Of a DNA stretch of 64,000 bases, positions 27,076-36,947 are shown one piece after another. The stretch's first letter is position 1. The number at the start of each line of letters is the position of its first letter. The position numbers were made by a program, and so were the translations under genes. This DNA is from Lentisphaerae bacterium GWF2_45_14 (GTDB lineage: Bacteria; Verrucomicrobiota; Lentisphaeria; Victivallales; GWF2-45-14). The DNA is taken from assembly GCA_001804785.1 (NCBI GenBank), contig MHBG01000059.1:1-64000 (forward strand). The letters are read 5' to 3'. Under the pieces are notes generated by a model. It made no database searches. It saw only the letters and a list, made by a program, of their open reading frames with translations, and had not been told where the DNA came from.

Positions 27076-28515
27076 ATGGAACACGACGTATATCAAAATC
27101 CGCTTACAGGACGTTACGCCAGCAAGGAAATGAGCTATAACTGGTCGGAGCAAAAAAAACACTCAACATGGCGAAAACTCTGGATTGCGCTCGCGGAATC
27201 GGAAAAAGAACTGGGACTTCCGATTACTTCCGAGCAGGTAGCGTTAATGAAAGAGCATATAGAGGACATTGATTTCGAGGCGGCGGCGGCAAAAGAAAAA
27301 GAGTTACGCCACGATGTGATGAGTCATATTCACATATATGGCGAACTCTGTCCCTCCGCAAAACCAATAATACACCTCGGCGCGACAAGTTGCTATGTTA
27401 CCGATAATACTGAGCTTATCCAGATGCGTGACGGCATGAAAATCCTCAAGCGTAAGCTCGCCAACGTTATAAAACTTTTTGCCGATGCCGCTTTGAAATA
27501 TAAGAGTATCCCAACCCTTGGCTTTACACACTATCAGCCTGCGCAACTCACTACCGTAGGAAAAAGATTTTCTCTTTACCTTCAGGATTTTGTCTTCGAT
27601 CTCGAAAGGCTCGAATCCGAAATGGAACGACTTCCTTTCCGAGGGGTAAAGGGCACTACCGGCACACAGGCCAGTTTCCTTTCTCTCTTCGATAACGATC
27701 ATGAAAAAGTCAGAGCGCTCGAAAAAACGGTGTCGGCAAAAATGGGATTCAGCAATGTTGTAAAAGTGAGCGGTCAGACCTATACACGAAAGGTTGACTT
27801 CTATGTGGTTTCCGTCCTTTCCGGAATTGCGCAGTCGGCATACAAGTTCGCGGGCGACGTAAGACTCCTTGCGAACCTCAAGGAAATAGAAGAACCCTTC
27901 GAAAGTAAACAGGTCGGCTCAAGTGCGATGGCCTATAAACGCAATCCGATGAGAAGTGAAAGGGTCTGCTCACTGGCAAGATACCTTATGTCGCTTCCCG
28001 CCAACCCGGCAAACACGCACGCCAATCAGTGGTTTGAGAGAACGCTCGATGATTCGGCAAACAGGAGAATTGTTCTTCCCGAAGCGTTCCTGGCAGCTGA
28101 TATAATCCTTTCGTTACTTTCCAATATCATAAATGGCATCCAGCTGTGGCCCAAGGTAATAGAAAAGCACGTCAACGCGGAACTCCCGTTTATGGCGACT
28201 GAAAATATAATGATGGCCGCAGTACAATCGGGAGGCGACAGACAGGAAATTCATGAGGCAATAAGGAAACATTCCATGGACGCCGGACGTCGCGTGAAGG
28301 AATCAGGACTCGAAAACGACCTTCTCGACAGACTTAAAGCCGATCCCGCATTTGCGTCCGTCAAGGATAAAATTGATGAAATAGTCAATCCTGAAGCTTT
28401 CATCGGCAGGGCTCCCGAACAGGTGGACGACTTCATAGCTTCGACTGTCGGTACCCTCATTGCAAGACTCGAAAAGGAATTTGGTTCCTTTTCCGCCGAA
28501 GAAATAAAAGTCTAA
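27076..28515 (+). CDS. purB: Adenylosuccinate lyase
   Basis: A 479-residue fumarase/aspartase-superfamily enzyme that cleaves SAICAR and adenylosuccinate in purine synthesis. The superfamily signature GSSAMAYKRNPMRSE is at about 280-294, and SHIHIYGE with LGATSCYVTDN matches the eukaryotic-type PurB subgroup. A strong GGAGG lies before the ATG. A terminator hairpin follows immediately. Confidence 0.95.
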   Translation: MEHDVYQNPLTGRYASKEMSYNWSEQKKHSTWRKLWIALAESEKELGLPITSEQVALMKEHIEDIDFEAAAAKEKELRHDVMSHIHIYGELCPSAKPIIHLGATSCYVTDNTELIQMRDGMKILKRKLANVIKLFADAALKYKSIPTLGFTHYQPAQLTTVGKRFSLYLQDFVFDLERLESEMERLPFRGVKGTTGTQASFLSLFDNDHEKVRALEKTVSAKMGFSNVVKVSGQTYTRKVDFYVVSVLSGIAQSAYKFAGDVRLLANLKEIEEPFESKQVGSSAMAYKRNPMRSERVCSLARYLMSLPANPANTHANQWFERTLDDSANRRIVLPEAFLAADIILSLLSNIINGIQLWPKVIEKHVNAELPFMATENIMMAAVQSGGDRQEIHEAIRKHSMDAGRRVKESGLENDLLDRLKADPAFASVKDKIDEIVNPEAFIGRAPEQVDDFIASTVGTLIARLEKEFGSFSAEEIKV

Positions 28516-28521
28516 ATAAAA

Positions 28522-28553
28522 AAAGCTGCCGAAATTTAAATTCCGGCAGCTTT
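28522..28553. terminator. Bidirectional rho-independent terminator
   Basis: AAAGCTGCCG pairs with CGGCAGCTTT around a 12-nt A/T loop. It sits between convergent purB and the nfu gene and can end both. Confidence 0.88.
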
Positions 28554-28570
28554 AAATAAATTCAGAACTT

Positions 28571-28792
28571 CTATTCTACTCTTTCTACGAGTATCTGCGG
28601 ATCTATTTCTTCCCTGAGTATTCTCTGGAGGCCGTCTTTAATTGTCATTGTTGCGTGCGGGCAGCAGCCGCATGCGCCACGGAGACGCAAATCGACTCTT
28701 TTGCCTTCGATTTTCACTACTTCGAGGTCTCCGCCGTCGGCCTGGAGGTGGACCCTGAGTTCTTCGAGTTTCGCCCTAATCTTTTCTTCCAT
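28571..28792 (-). CDS. NifU C-terminal-domain Fe-S scaffold protein (Nfu)
   Basis: A 73-residue protein consisting of the Nfu domain only. It carries QADGGDLEVV and the cluster-binding CxxC as Cys41 and Cys44 in GACGCCPHA. Such small Nfu proteins carry and deliver 4Fe-4S clusters. It lies 24 bp after the aminotransferase gene on the same strand and is probably cotranscribed. Confidence 0.92.
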   Translation of the reverse strand: MEEKIRAKLEELRVHLQADGGDLEVVKIEGKRVDLRLRGACGCCPHATMTIKDGLQRILREEIDPQILVERVE

Positions 28793-28816
28793 TTTTATAT
28801 CTCCATAATAGTTGGT

Positions 28817-30055
28817 TTAGAAAACAAATTTAACATTGCTCAGGCGGCGTTCAAATTCTTTAAGCACTTTTTCTTCTTCTTCTCTTCCAGCGCGGGCAAC
28901 AAATGTCGCGCTAAATCTGACATAGTTGCCGACATCGTCCCATGGTACCGAGCTTATCAGCTTTTCCTTTATCAGCCACTGGCTGAAGTCTTCGCCGGAC
29001 TCGAACTTCATGCCGTCCGCAGTGCCTTTCGGGGCTCTGACATAGAGATAGAAAGAACCTTCCGGTACTCTGGCCGGAAAGCTGAGACGTTTCAATGTTT
29101 CCGTCATACTTGCGAGACGGCGCTGGTATTTTTCGCATATTTTAGGGGTTATCGACGACTGATTGTCGAGAGCATAAATCGCAGCCTTCTGAATAGCCGC
29201 AAACTGTCCGCTGTCGGCATTGTCCTTCACATTCGCAAACGCCTTTACGGCAAGAGCGTTACCGCAGACCCAGCTCAAACGCCAGCCAGTCATATTGAAG
29301 CCTTTCGACATACTGTGGAGCTCTACCGCGACATCTTTTCCGCCGGGCAGTGAAAGTATGCTCAGGGGCTTGCCCGCGAAGTTCAGCGGAGCATATGCGG
29401 CATCGGAAACTATCAGGACATTGTTTTCCTTCGCAAACTTTATTGCCTTTTCAAATGATTCCCTTGTGGCGGAAGCGCCCGTTGGATTGTTTGGATAGTT
29501 GAGATAGAGAAGCTTCGCTTTTTTCTTCTGCTCTGGAGTCAGCGAATCGAGGTCGGGGAAAAAACCTTTTTCTTCGATAAGCGGAAGGTTTACAACGTCG
29601 CCGCCAAGGTACTTCGTCCATGTTCCCATCACCGGATAACCCGGAACGGTCATAATCGTTATATCCCCGGGATTGATGAAACACGCCGGAAGAAGGCTGA
29701 GGGCCGACTTGCTGCCGATTGCGTGAACAACCTCGTTTTCGGGGGAGACATCGACGCTATAGAGTTCCTTCATATAGCGGGAAACCGCCTGCTTGAACTC
29801 GCCTATTCCGTTATCGGCGTAAGTGCGGTTGTTCCAGTCAGCGGCTTCTTTCGCAAGCGCCTGGACGACTTCAGGAAACGCCATATCGTCCGGTTCGCCT
29901 ATTCCCATATCGATAATTTCGACTCCGGGATTGGCGTTCAATGCCGCCCGTTTGGCCCTTTTAATTTTTTCGAACTTGTAGATTTTTGTGTCTTTTCCAA
30001 AATTTTCTCCGCCTATTCTTTCGGCGAAAATTCCCTGTATATAGCTTTCCGACAT
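28817..30055 (-). CDS. dapL: LL-diaminopimelate aminotransferase
   Basis: A 412-residue fold-type I PLP enzyme that makes LL-diaminopimelate directly from tetrahydrodipicolinate, a one-step route to lysine and peptidoglycan precursors used by PVC bacteria, chlamydiae and plants. Recognised by IDMGIGEPDDM, YADNGIGEFKQAV, YPNNPTGA and the PLP-Lys segment SMSKGFNMTGWR at about 248-259. Length fits the family. The following nfu gene is 24 bp away; the isomerase gene upstream is 66 bp away on the same strand. Confidence 0.9.
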   Translation of the reverse strand: MSESYIQGIFAERIGGENFGKDTKIYKFEKIKRAKRAALNANPGVEIIDMGIGEPDDMAFPEVVQALAKEAADWNNRTYADNGIGEFKQAVSRYMKELYSVDVSPENEVVHAIGSKSALSLLPACFINPGDITIMTVPGYPVMGTWTKYLGGDVVNLPLIEEKGFFPDLDSLTPEQKKKAKLLYLNYPNNPTGASATRESFEKAIKFAKENNVLIVSDAAYAPLNFAGKPLSILSLPGGKDVAVELHSMSKGFNMTGWRLSWVCGNALAVKAFANVKDNADSGQFAAIQKAAIYALDNQSSITPKICEKYQRRLASMTETLKRLSFPARVPEGSFYLYVRAPKGTADGMKFESGEDFSQWLIKEKLISSVPWDDVGNYVRFSATFVARAGREEEEKVLKEFERRLSNVKFVF

Positions 30056-30121
30056 TCTATTTCCCTCACTGATTTTATTTTAAACAATGAAGAAAATAGA
30101 ATAATTGGAAAAGACGTTAAT

Positions 30122-30979
30122 TCAAATTTCCTTTAGAAACTTCTTGAGATTTTCAAACCCTATCCTTGAACCTTCGAGGCAGTCTTCCCTTCCTTCGAAC
30201 TCAAGCGAAAGATAGCCGTCATATCCGGCATTCTTTAAAATCCTGAGGGCTTCACGAATATCTATATCGCCTTGTCCGACAATTGCGCCGCGGCAATAAT
30301 TCTCTCCGGCTGTTTTGAAGAAACCTTCGCCGGGGTCCATATTCGCCTTCCTGAGATAGAAGTCCTTCGCATGCACCATTGAGGCAAGATGTGCGTTCTT
30401 GCGCACGCCGACGAGCGGGTCTATGTCGACAACTGAGAAATTTCCGATATCTATCGTTGTCCTGAAATTCTTCCTGTCAACCTCTTTTATCACTCTCTGT
30501 ACCCTAGAGTAGTGCTGAACGTGGTAGCCGTGATTCTCTATACTGGTAACAATCCCGTACTTCACAGCGTAGTCGGCGATTTCCCGTGCCGCCTTCACGA
30601 TAAAAGGAAGGTCTTTTTCAAAATTATCAAGCGTCGAATCCTCGGGTTTCCTGTAGGCCACGTCATGACGCATTCTCTTTACGCCCAGAGCGTTGGCTAT
30701 ATCGACCTCTTTCTTGACTCTTTCTATTTCATCGCGGTGTTCCTTTTCGGTCTTGTCCACGAAACTGGCCCCGATGGTGTAGCTTGATATTTCCATTTTG
30801 AGAGAGGAAACCTTTTCCCTTATTTTCCCGGCCATTTCCATATCGACAGTGAACGGACTGGGAACTATTTCCACATGCTCGGCCCCGATCGACGCTATCC
30901 ATTCGATGGCCTGCATAACATCCATCTTGCCTTCTTTGATAGCCCTCGAAACACTATAAGAACTTATTCCTGCTTTCAT
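30122..30979 (-). CDS. Sugar phosphate isomerase/epimerase (xylose isomerase-like barrel)
   Basis: A 285-residue TIM-barrel protein of the AP endonuclease 2/xylose isomerase-like superfamily. Metal-binding positions are visible in TSIENHGYH, TTIDIGNFSVVD, ASMVHAKDF and YLSLEFEG. It is 21 bp behind a Gfo/Idh/MocA oxidoreductase on the same strand, the common pairing in inositol and oxidised-sugar catabolism. The substrate is unknown. Confidence 0.85.
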   Translation of the reverse strand: MKAGISSYSVSRAIKEGKMDVMQAIEWIASIGAEHVEIVPSPFTVDMEMAGKIREKVSSLKMEISSYTIGASFVDKTEKEHRDEIERVKKEVDIANALGVKRMRHDVAYRKPEDSTLDNFEKDLPFIVKAAREIADYAVKYGIVTSIENHGYHVQHYSRVQRVIKEVDRKNFRTTIDIGNFSVVDIDPLVGVRKNAHLASMVHAKDFYLRKANMDPGEGFFKTAGENYCRGAIVGQGDIDIREALRILKNAGYDGYLSLEFEGREDCLEGSRIGFENLKKFLKEI

Positions 30980-31000
30980 TTATAATCCCTTCTCTATCAA

Positions 31001-31993
31001 TTATTTAACTTTTAAAGCTATGGGTTTCTTTTTTTCGCCTGATTCGATGATTGCCGAACAGATTGCAAGCGCCTTGCGGCCAACTTCTACGGGATTTGTC
31101 TGCGGCTTTCCGAGGATACCGAGAATAAAGCATTCATAGGAATTTTTTACCTTGCCGGCCTTGATCTTCCTGAATTTTTTACTTTTCGCGGCAATTTCTA
31201 TATCGCCGGAAGGATTGAAACCCTGTCTTATAATTCCCTCGGTACCATATATTTCGAGATATCCGGCCCCGGCCGGAAATGTCCAGCTCAATTCCAGACA
31301 GCCGGTCGCACCGTTCTCAAAATCTACAATCGCATTTACATTGTCAGTAACTTCGGAATCTTTACCCCTTATCTTGTTGACGGCATAGACGCTCTTGATG
31401 TCGCCCGCGTACCAACCCATCATGTCGGCCATATGTACTGCGATATCCATAACGATTCCACCACCAAAAGACTTCTGGATAAACCATTTAGCGCCTGGAG
31501 ACCAGCCTTTGTCAGGCGAACCGGATGATGCTCTCAGGCATCTTATGTGAATAATGTCGCCTATGGTCTTTTTGTCAATGAGCTGCTTCATCTTTCCATA
31601 TATGTTATTAAATCTCAGCGACTGGTTCACCTGGAGGTAGAGCTTCTTTTTGCCGGCGAGCACAATCATCTTATCGGCTTCCGCAAGATTCACCGCCATA
31701 GGCTTTTCAACAAGGACGTTAACTCCTTTTTCGAGCGCCTGAAGCGTGAGAGGACAGTGCGTACTGTTGGGGGTACCTATAACCACGCCGTCAATTCCGG
31801 AACCAAGAAGCTCCTCAGCCGATTTAAATATCTTAGCGTCTAGCAAATTATCTTTCTTCATTCTCTCGGCATTTTCCTTCTTCACATCGAAAAGACCCGT
31901 TATTTCGACATTTTTGATGGCCTTCAGGCCAGGGACGTGGGCGCAGCTGGCGATCTTTCCACACCCGATAATTCCGATTTTTACCTTTTTCAT
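31001..31993 (-). CDS. Gfo/Idh/MocA family oxidoreductase
   Basis: A 330-residue dehydrogenase with GIIGCGKIASCAHVPG at the N-terminus and the EKP motif in VLVEKPMAVN at about residue 95. DIAVHMADMMGWY carries the catalytic His. It heads a two-gene operon with the isomerase and is divergent from an AraC regulator 77 bp away, which probably controls it. Confidence 0.92.
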   Translation of the reverse strand: MKKVKIGIIGCGKIASCAHVPGLKAIKNVEITGLFDVKKENAERMKKDNLLDAKIFKSAEELLGSGIDGVVIGTPNSTHCPLTLQALEKGVNVLVEKPMAVNLAEADKMIVLAGKKKLYLQVNQSLRFNNIYGKMKQLIDKKTIGDIIHIRCLRASSGSPDKGWSPGAKWFIQKSFGGGIVMDIAVHMADMMGWYAGDIKSVYAVNKIRGKDSEVTDNVNAIVDFENGATGCLELSWTFPAGAGYLEIYGTEGIIRQGFNPSGDIEIAAKSKKFRKIKAGKVKNSYECFILGILGKPQTNPVEVGRKALAICSAIIESGEKKKPIALKVK

Positions 31994-32070
31994 CTTTACT
32001 GTCCTGTTTTTGTTAATATATTAAAGTTACAGGTTATTATTATAGTTTAAACATAAATCGGATATTTGAA

Positions 32071-32952
32071 ATGTATAAAAACACCATAATTAATGCCAAA
32101 ATGAAACTGCCGGAGCATTACCACGTAAAGAAGATACCCCTTCCAAAGGGAAAAAGAAAGATACATGAAAGTTATGGACTGTGGATATGTAAAATATTTT
32201 CAAAAATAGTCTTTCCGGGCAGAAACGAGATACATCCGCGCGCCTTCGACTTCTACTGCATATCGCACCTCGTTGAAGGCACAGGCTGGTACTGGAGCCG
32301 GAAAAGAGGTTCCATCACCCCGATAGAAACAGGACAGGGCGTGATATCGGCTCCCGGCTTCGTTCAATTCTATACCGGCTATAACTGTGCATATGTTGAA
32401 GATTCGATATGCTTTGCGGGTCCCGTCGCCGACATGCTCTTTAAAACCGGGATAATAAAAAACGGAGTAATCGATATAGGTCTCAACCGACGCCTCATGC
32501 CCATTATCGATATTGCCTCGGATCCGTCTTCTGACTCACAGATAAAAGCCAATTCGATGCTTGTAAGTCTTCTTACAGAACTCTACCTGGAAAACAGGAA
32601 GAACAAAAACTCGTCGCTTCTTTCAAAAATCGACGAACTGCTCGGGAAAATGACGTCGAACCCGGAAAACAATTGGAGCATAAAGGAAATGGCCGAATAC
32701 TGCAACTTAAGCGTAAACCATTTCAGAAGGATATTTTATAAACAGACAGGCCTTAAACCTAAAGAATATCAGGACACCATTAAAACCGAACAAGCGAAGA
32801 TGCTTATCTGCTCAAGTGAAAATTCAATTTCATCCATTGCGGAAACACTCGGCTACAGCGACCAGTATCACTTCAGCAGGCGCTTTAAGGAAATAACCGG
32901 CCTTTCCCCCTCAAAATTCAGAATTGAGTTTTTCAAGACCAATTTCCGCTGA
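32071..32952 (+). CDS. AraC-family transcriptional regulator
   Basis: A 293-residue regulator. The N-terminal 160 residues resemble a cupin-like sensing part, with HPRAFDFYCISHLVEG. The C-terminus has two helix-turn-helices: SIKEMAEYCNLSVNHFRRIF and SISSIAETLGYSDQYHFSRR, ending with the family tail GLSPSKFR. It is divergent from the oxidoreductase-isomerase pair and convergent with the symporter gene, both of which could be its targets. Confidence 0.92.
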   Translation: MYKNTIINAKMKLPEHYHVKKIPLPKGKRKIHESYGLWICKIFSKIVFPGRNEIHPRAFDFYCISHLVEGTGWYWSRKRGSITPIETGQGVISAPGFVQFYTGYNCAYVEDSICFAGPVADMLFKTGIIKNGVIDIGLNRRLMPIIDIASDPSSDSQIKANSMLVSLLTELYLENRKNKNSSLLSKIDELLGKMTSNPENNWSIKEMAEYCNLSVNHFRRIFYKQTGLKPKEYQDTIKTEQAKMLICSSENSISSIAETLGYSDQYHFSRRFKEITGLSPSKFRIEFFKTNFR

Positions 32953-32998
32953 TAAGCCTGCCCTGCGCGGTACATTGTAACGTTCGTTCCCTGCTCCC

Positions 32999-33015
32999 GC
33001 CTCGGTAAAAGAGGC
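32999..33015. terminator. Possible hairpin between convergent genes
   Basis: GCCTC and GAGGC form a 5-bp stem with a 7-nt loop in the 79-bp gap between the AraC gene and the symporter. No T-run follows directly, so a terminator role is uncertain. Confidence 0.3.
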
Positions 33016-33031
33016 ATTCCGTCTAAAAAAA

Positions 33032-35134
33032 TCAGTCTCTGTCATCATTCTCGTTTGCCTGGGGATTTTCCTTTTCGAGCTTTTCAGCTTCTTCCAGCTT
33101 CACGTAATGAGCAGCTTCTTTTTCCGTAACCGTACCATCGTCGGAGTCGTCCAACCTGATACTGCGAAGGTCTTTAGCCAACTGGATGGCGTCTTTGATT
33201 CCGCCTACGGTGAGCCATACAGTGGTCACTATTCCGAGCACGAAGCTTACGAAGAGTATTTTTATCCACCAGTACCACGACCAGAAATTATCGGAAAGTC
33301 CGAATGTAAGGGCGACAACTGTTCCTATGACGAAAGTAGCCCACCAGCCCATACTCCACCAGAAAATTGCCCAGAAAAGAAATCTGTCGAATCGTGTAAA
33401 GTGCTTGCTCATTCCCATTTTTTTGGCAAAGGCATCCGTAAAAAGGCTGAAGATGTGTTTCTTTTTCTGATTTTCTTCGACATGAACAATGTCTTCCTTT
33501 ACAGCGTATTTGCCGCGGTGCAACATCTTATCCATATCAAAAACTTTTTTAGGTCCGAGCAAAGAAATAAGTATATAGCTTGAGCATGCGACGACCATCG
33601 CGTAAAAATATATTACCTGCCCGTTGACGGGGAATTTTTCAGCATTTTCGGCAATCCATGCGCATTTTGGGAAGGCATCCATGAGAACTGGGGTGATTTT
33701 GGGCCATACGTACTGTATAAGCATTCCGCCGAAAGATAAAGTTGAGCCTGAAATGAGTGCGAACCACGCGGCTGGAGTGGTCCCCCGGCTCCAGTACAGT
33801 CCGCCGATAATGACGGCGCCAGCGCCGCCGACCCATATTGCGCCGGTCAGGGCGAAGAACATGAGTATGAAGTCTTTAACAGGGAAAAGCCAGCTGAACA
33901 TGAATCCGAATGCGGCCACACCTGTTATAGAGAGTCTGAGCCATAGCATGTGTTTTTTTGCGTCGATTGGTTTTTTTCTGAGCGGGAGCAAAACGTCCTG
34001 GACGAAAATGGAACCCCATGCGTGGACATAGGTATTGTCGCAGCTTATTGCGGAAGCGAGAATTATTGCGGCAAAAATCCCCATGAGTCCCACTGGAAGA
34101 ACATTGGTTAGAAAAAGCGGGACCGTCATCTGATTTCTTATCATGGGGTCCTGTATCTGGTTGATCTGGGCAAGTATTGGCTGGGCCATATCATGGAACT
34201 TAGGAAGATGAAGGACAGCATAGGCTGCGAGCGGAATGATGAGAAGAACAAGGGTTTTAGCCATCTGCCGCCATCCGCCTATAATCCCTGCCATCTGAGC
34301 TTCGTGTGGGGTTCTGGCAGCAGCGTTGTAGCCGGACGAGCCCTGCCATGCACGCACCCCGTAGACGCTTCCCACGATGCCTATGATAAAGTACCATATG
34401 TTGAAATCCGAGCATGTTGAAGTTTTAAAGGGGTTTATCAAAGATTTGCCTTCCGGAACGTACTTGAGTCCGTCAATAATATCGTTCCAGCTGAATGTCC
34501 ATACCAGGAAAATCATGAGGATGACGAAGAGGATCATTGTGAGGAAGCCCTCAAGAAAGTCCGTAATCATAATTGTTATCTGGCCGCCGGACAAAGCTAT
34601 ATACAAAGCGAAACTCAGGTACAAAAACATCATTACGAGAATGGTCGGCATCTGGAAAAGCCCCATAACGCTGAAATGATCAGGAAAGCCGAAGAAATAT
34701 ATCATGAAGTTTGCGGTAACGGCGGGAAATATGCCATAGTTCAGTATTCCTGATATCCAGCAGAGAAATCCGGCAAAAAACCTAAAGTTTTTACTGTAGC
34801 GCATTTCGAAGAACTGGGCGAGAGTAAGGGCGCGCGTCTGGCGGAAACGGTATACGACAAAGCCCGTCAAGGTAATGAGGAGCCCGACAGGGGCAGACAT
34901 CATCGCCCACCACTGGGTAGGGAAGCCCGCCGCGTAGATCATTTCCCACATAGCGATGATTGAGATGGCTCCGCCAAGCCCCTGAGATACCGTCAGAAGA
35001 TAACGTCCCGCCATTCGGTTCGCGGCAAGGAAGTCGGCGACGCCGCGGACGTATTTTTTGGTTTTTTCGGTAATCCAGATGAGCAATATGATAAGAAGAG
35101 CGACAATAGTCCAATCGATCCAGTGCAGGTTCAT
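33032..35134 (-). CDS. Sodium:solute symporter (SSS family), long C-terminal extension
   Basis: A 700-residue membrane carrier. About 13 membrane segments of the SSS core run from the N-terminal IDWTIVALLIILLIW, with RYLLTVSQGLGGAISIIAMW and ASAISCDNTYVHAW among the family's conserved parts. After residue about 560 two additional membrane segments (RFLFWAIFWWSMGWW onward) and a highly charged tail follow, making it longer than the usual 500-550. It probably imports a sugar or organic acid with sodium. A regulator gene is next to it. The substrate cannot be set from sequence. Confidence 0.88.
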   Translation of the reverse strand: MNLHWIDWTIVALLIILLIWITEKTKKYVRGVADFLAANRMAGRYLLTVSQGLGGAISIIAMWEMIYAAGFPTQWWAMMSAPVGLLITLTGFVVYRFRQTRALTLAQFFEMRYSKNFRFFAGFLCWISGILNYGIFPAVTANFMIYFFGFPDHFSVMGLFQMPTILVMMFLYLSFALYIALSGGQITIMITDFLEGFLTMILFVILMIFLVWTFSWNDIIDGLKYVPEGKSLINPFKTSTCSDFNIWYFIIGIVGSVYGVRAWQGSSGYNAAARTPHEAQMAGIIGGWRQMAKTLVLLIIPLAAYAVLHLPKFHDMAQPILAQINQIQDPMIRNQMTVPLFLTNVLPVGLMGIFAAIILASAISCDNTYVHAWGSIFVQDVLLPLRKKPIDAKKHMLWLRLSITGVAAFGFMFSWLFPVKDFILMFFALTGAIWVGGAGAVIIGGLYWSRGTTPAAWFALISGSTLSFGGMLIQYVWPKITPVLMDAFPKCAWIAENAEKFPVNGQVIYFYAMVVACSSYILISLLGPKKVFDMDKMLHRGKYAVKEDIVHVEENQKKKHIFSLFTDAFAKKMGMSKHFTRFDRFLFWAIFWWSMGWWATFVIGTVVALTFGLSDNFWSWYWWIKILFVSFVLGIVTTVWLTVGGIKDAIQLAKDLRSIRLDDSDDGTVTEKEAAHYVKLEEAEKLEKENPQANENDDRD

Positions 35135-35317
35135 GAAACCGTACGTCCTTCCTGATTATCAGTTTTCAACAAAACATAAACACCTATTCTAAGCTTTGTT
35201 TTCCTGTTTGTCAAGCATGGGGAAAAAATGTGGAACAGGGAATTTTATGGAAAGGCTCTTTAAAAATACGTGTCTCAGGGCTATTCTATAGGCTTTGGCA
35301 AAAGAGAGGTTCTGCAC

Positions 35318-36769
35318 ATGTCGAAATACGAAGCGGTAATAGGGCTGGAAGTGCATGTCCAGGTGAAAACCGGAAGCAAGATGTTCTGTTCATGCCCGAA
35401 CAGTTATGGAGAAGGCCCGAATACAATGGTCTGCCCTGTCTGCATGGGATATCCGGGAGTTATGCCGGTGGCGAATAAAGAGGCGATACGACGGACCATA
35501 ATCGCGGGGCTGATGTGCTCCTGCGAAATACCGAAATACAGCAAGTTCGACCGGAAAAGCTATTTTTACCCGGACATGCCGAAAAACTATCAGATATCCC
35601 AGTATGACCTGCCGTTCTGCCTCAAAGGAAAGATTCATATATCAGGAAAAGGGTTTTCCGGCAATGAACTGCCCAATAAGGATATAGGCATAACCAGAAT
35701 ACACCTTGAGGAAGACGTCGCCAAGTCCACTCATTTCCCTGGCGCGAGCGGGATTGACTTCAACCGCGCGGGGGTGCCGCTCATGGAAATTGTGAGCGAA
35801 CCGGAGATGAAAAGCGCGGACGAAGCCTATGCCTATCTCACAAGCCTCAAGCAGATAATGCAGTATGCCGGAATAAGCGACTGCGACATGGAAAAAGGCC
35901 AGATGCGCTGCGATGTTAATATTTCTATAATGCCGTGCGGCGCGGACACATTTGGAACAAAAGTCGAGTTAAAGAACCTCAACAGTTTCCGAGCCGTACA
36001 CCGCTCAATAGAATACGAGATAAGCCGACAGGAGGATGCTGTCGAAAACGGCATAAAAATCTGTCAGGAAACCCGCGGCTGGAACGATGATCAGGGAGAA
36101 ACTTATCTCATGCGCTCCAAAGAAAACGCGCATGACTACCGTTATTTTCCTGAACCAGACCTTATGCCGATTGAGTTTACGAATGAAGATATAGAAAAAT
36201 TCGGAAAAGAAATTCCCGAGCTTCCGGAAGCGAAACGGGAACGATTTGTCGCCAAGTTCGGGCTTACGCCGTACGATGCGCACGTTCTCACGCTCGAAAA
36301 ATCTTATGCCGACTATTTTGAGGAGGGAATAAAGCATACAAATACCCCCAAACTGCTGGCAAACTGGATCATTTCCGAGTTGTTGCGGGAGCTTGCCGCC
36401 TCGAATACCAGCATCAATGAATGCGGAATAAGTCCGAAAAACCTCGGAGCTATGATAGAGCTTATCAATAACGACACAATAAGCGGCAAAATCGCTAAAA
36501 CCGTGTTCTCCGAAATGTTTACAAGCGGAAAAGCTCCGGAGGAAATTGTTGAAGAAAAAGGGCTTGTGCAGGTGACCGACGAGTCGGCAATAGAGTCGTT
36601 CGTAGAACAGGCGATACGCGAAAACCAGACTCAAGTGGAGCAGTATAAAAGTGGAAACAACCCGAAGGTGCTTCAATTTTTCGTAGGACAAGTTATGAAA
36701 CTGAGTAAGGGTAAGGCAAACCCGCAAACAGTCGTGAAGCTCCTCCAAAAAAATTTAGGAAGTATATAA
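35318..36769 (+). CDS. gatB: Asp-tRNA(Asn)/Glu-tRNA(Gln) amidotransferase subunit B
   Basis: The tRNA-binding kinase subunit of GatCAB, which converts misacylated Glu-tRNA(Gln) or Asp-tRNA(Asn). At 483 residues it is full length. It starts with YEAVIGLEVHVQ, holds the zinc-binding cysteines in CSCPNSYG and CPVCMGYPG, and has the signature DFNRAGVPLMEIVSEPE. The C-terminal YqeY-like tail domain is complete. ATG at 35318 with GAGAGG is preferred over an earlier frame start at 35270. gatA and gatC are not adjacent. Confidence 0.96.
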   Translation: MSKYEAVIGLEVHVQVKTGSKMFCSCPNSYGEGPNTMVCPVCMGYPGVMPVANKEAIRRTIIAGLMCSCEIPKYSKFDRKSYFYPDMPKNYQISQYDLPFCLKGKIHISGKGFSGNELPNKDIGITRIHLEEDVAKSTHFPGASGIDFNRAGVPLMEIVSEPEMKSADEAYAYLTSLKQIMQYAGISDCDMEKGQMRCDVNISIMPCGADTFGTKVELKNLNSFRAVHRSIEYEISRQEDAVENGIKICQETRGWNDDQGETYLMRSKENAHDYRYFPEPDLMPIEFTNEDIEKFGKEIPELPEAKRERFVAKFGLTPYDAHVLTLEKSYADYFEEGIKHTNTPKLLANWIISELLRELAASNTSINECGISPKNLGAMIELINNDTISGKIAKTVFSEMFTSGKAPEEIVEEKGLVQVTDESAIESFVEQAIRENQTQVEQYKSGNNPKVLQFFVGQVMKLSKGKANPQTVVKLLQKNLGSI

Positions 36770-36812
36770 AAATATGGGAATCACCTCCCTTACCTCGGGA
36801 AAAGGAGAGCGG

Positions 36813-36859
36813 GGCATTTCATATAACCGGCTGCGAGCGGCTTCTTGACACGAAATGCC
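36813..36859. repeat. Inverted repeat upstream of the polysaccharide cluster
   Basis: GGCATTTC at 36813-36820 is exactly inverted as GAAATGCC at 36852-36859, with a 31-nt G/C-rich spacer. It lies in the 178-bp gap between gatB and the first gene of the polysaccharide cluster, 88 bp before that start codon. It has no T-run after it, so it is not a standard terminator; an RNA leader element or protein-binding site is possible. Confidence 0.5.
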
Positions 36860-36947
36860 GTAAGAAACGTACTTTGAAATAGATTGCGAAGAAGGCTGGA
36901 AAATAGTTGGTTCAATGATCAGAAAATATCACCAGGAGCAGTAAAAA

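Noticed and set aside
36774-36848. Short frame of 24 codons between gatB and the NeuB fusion
   Set aside because: It runs through the inverted repeat, has no ribosome binding site and resembles no protein.
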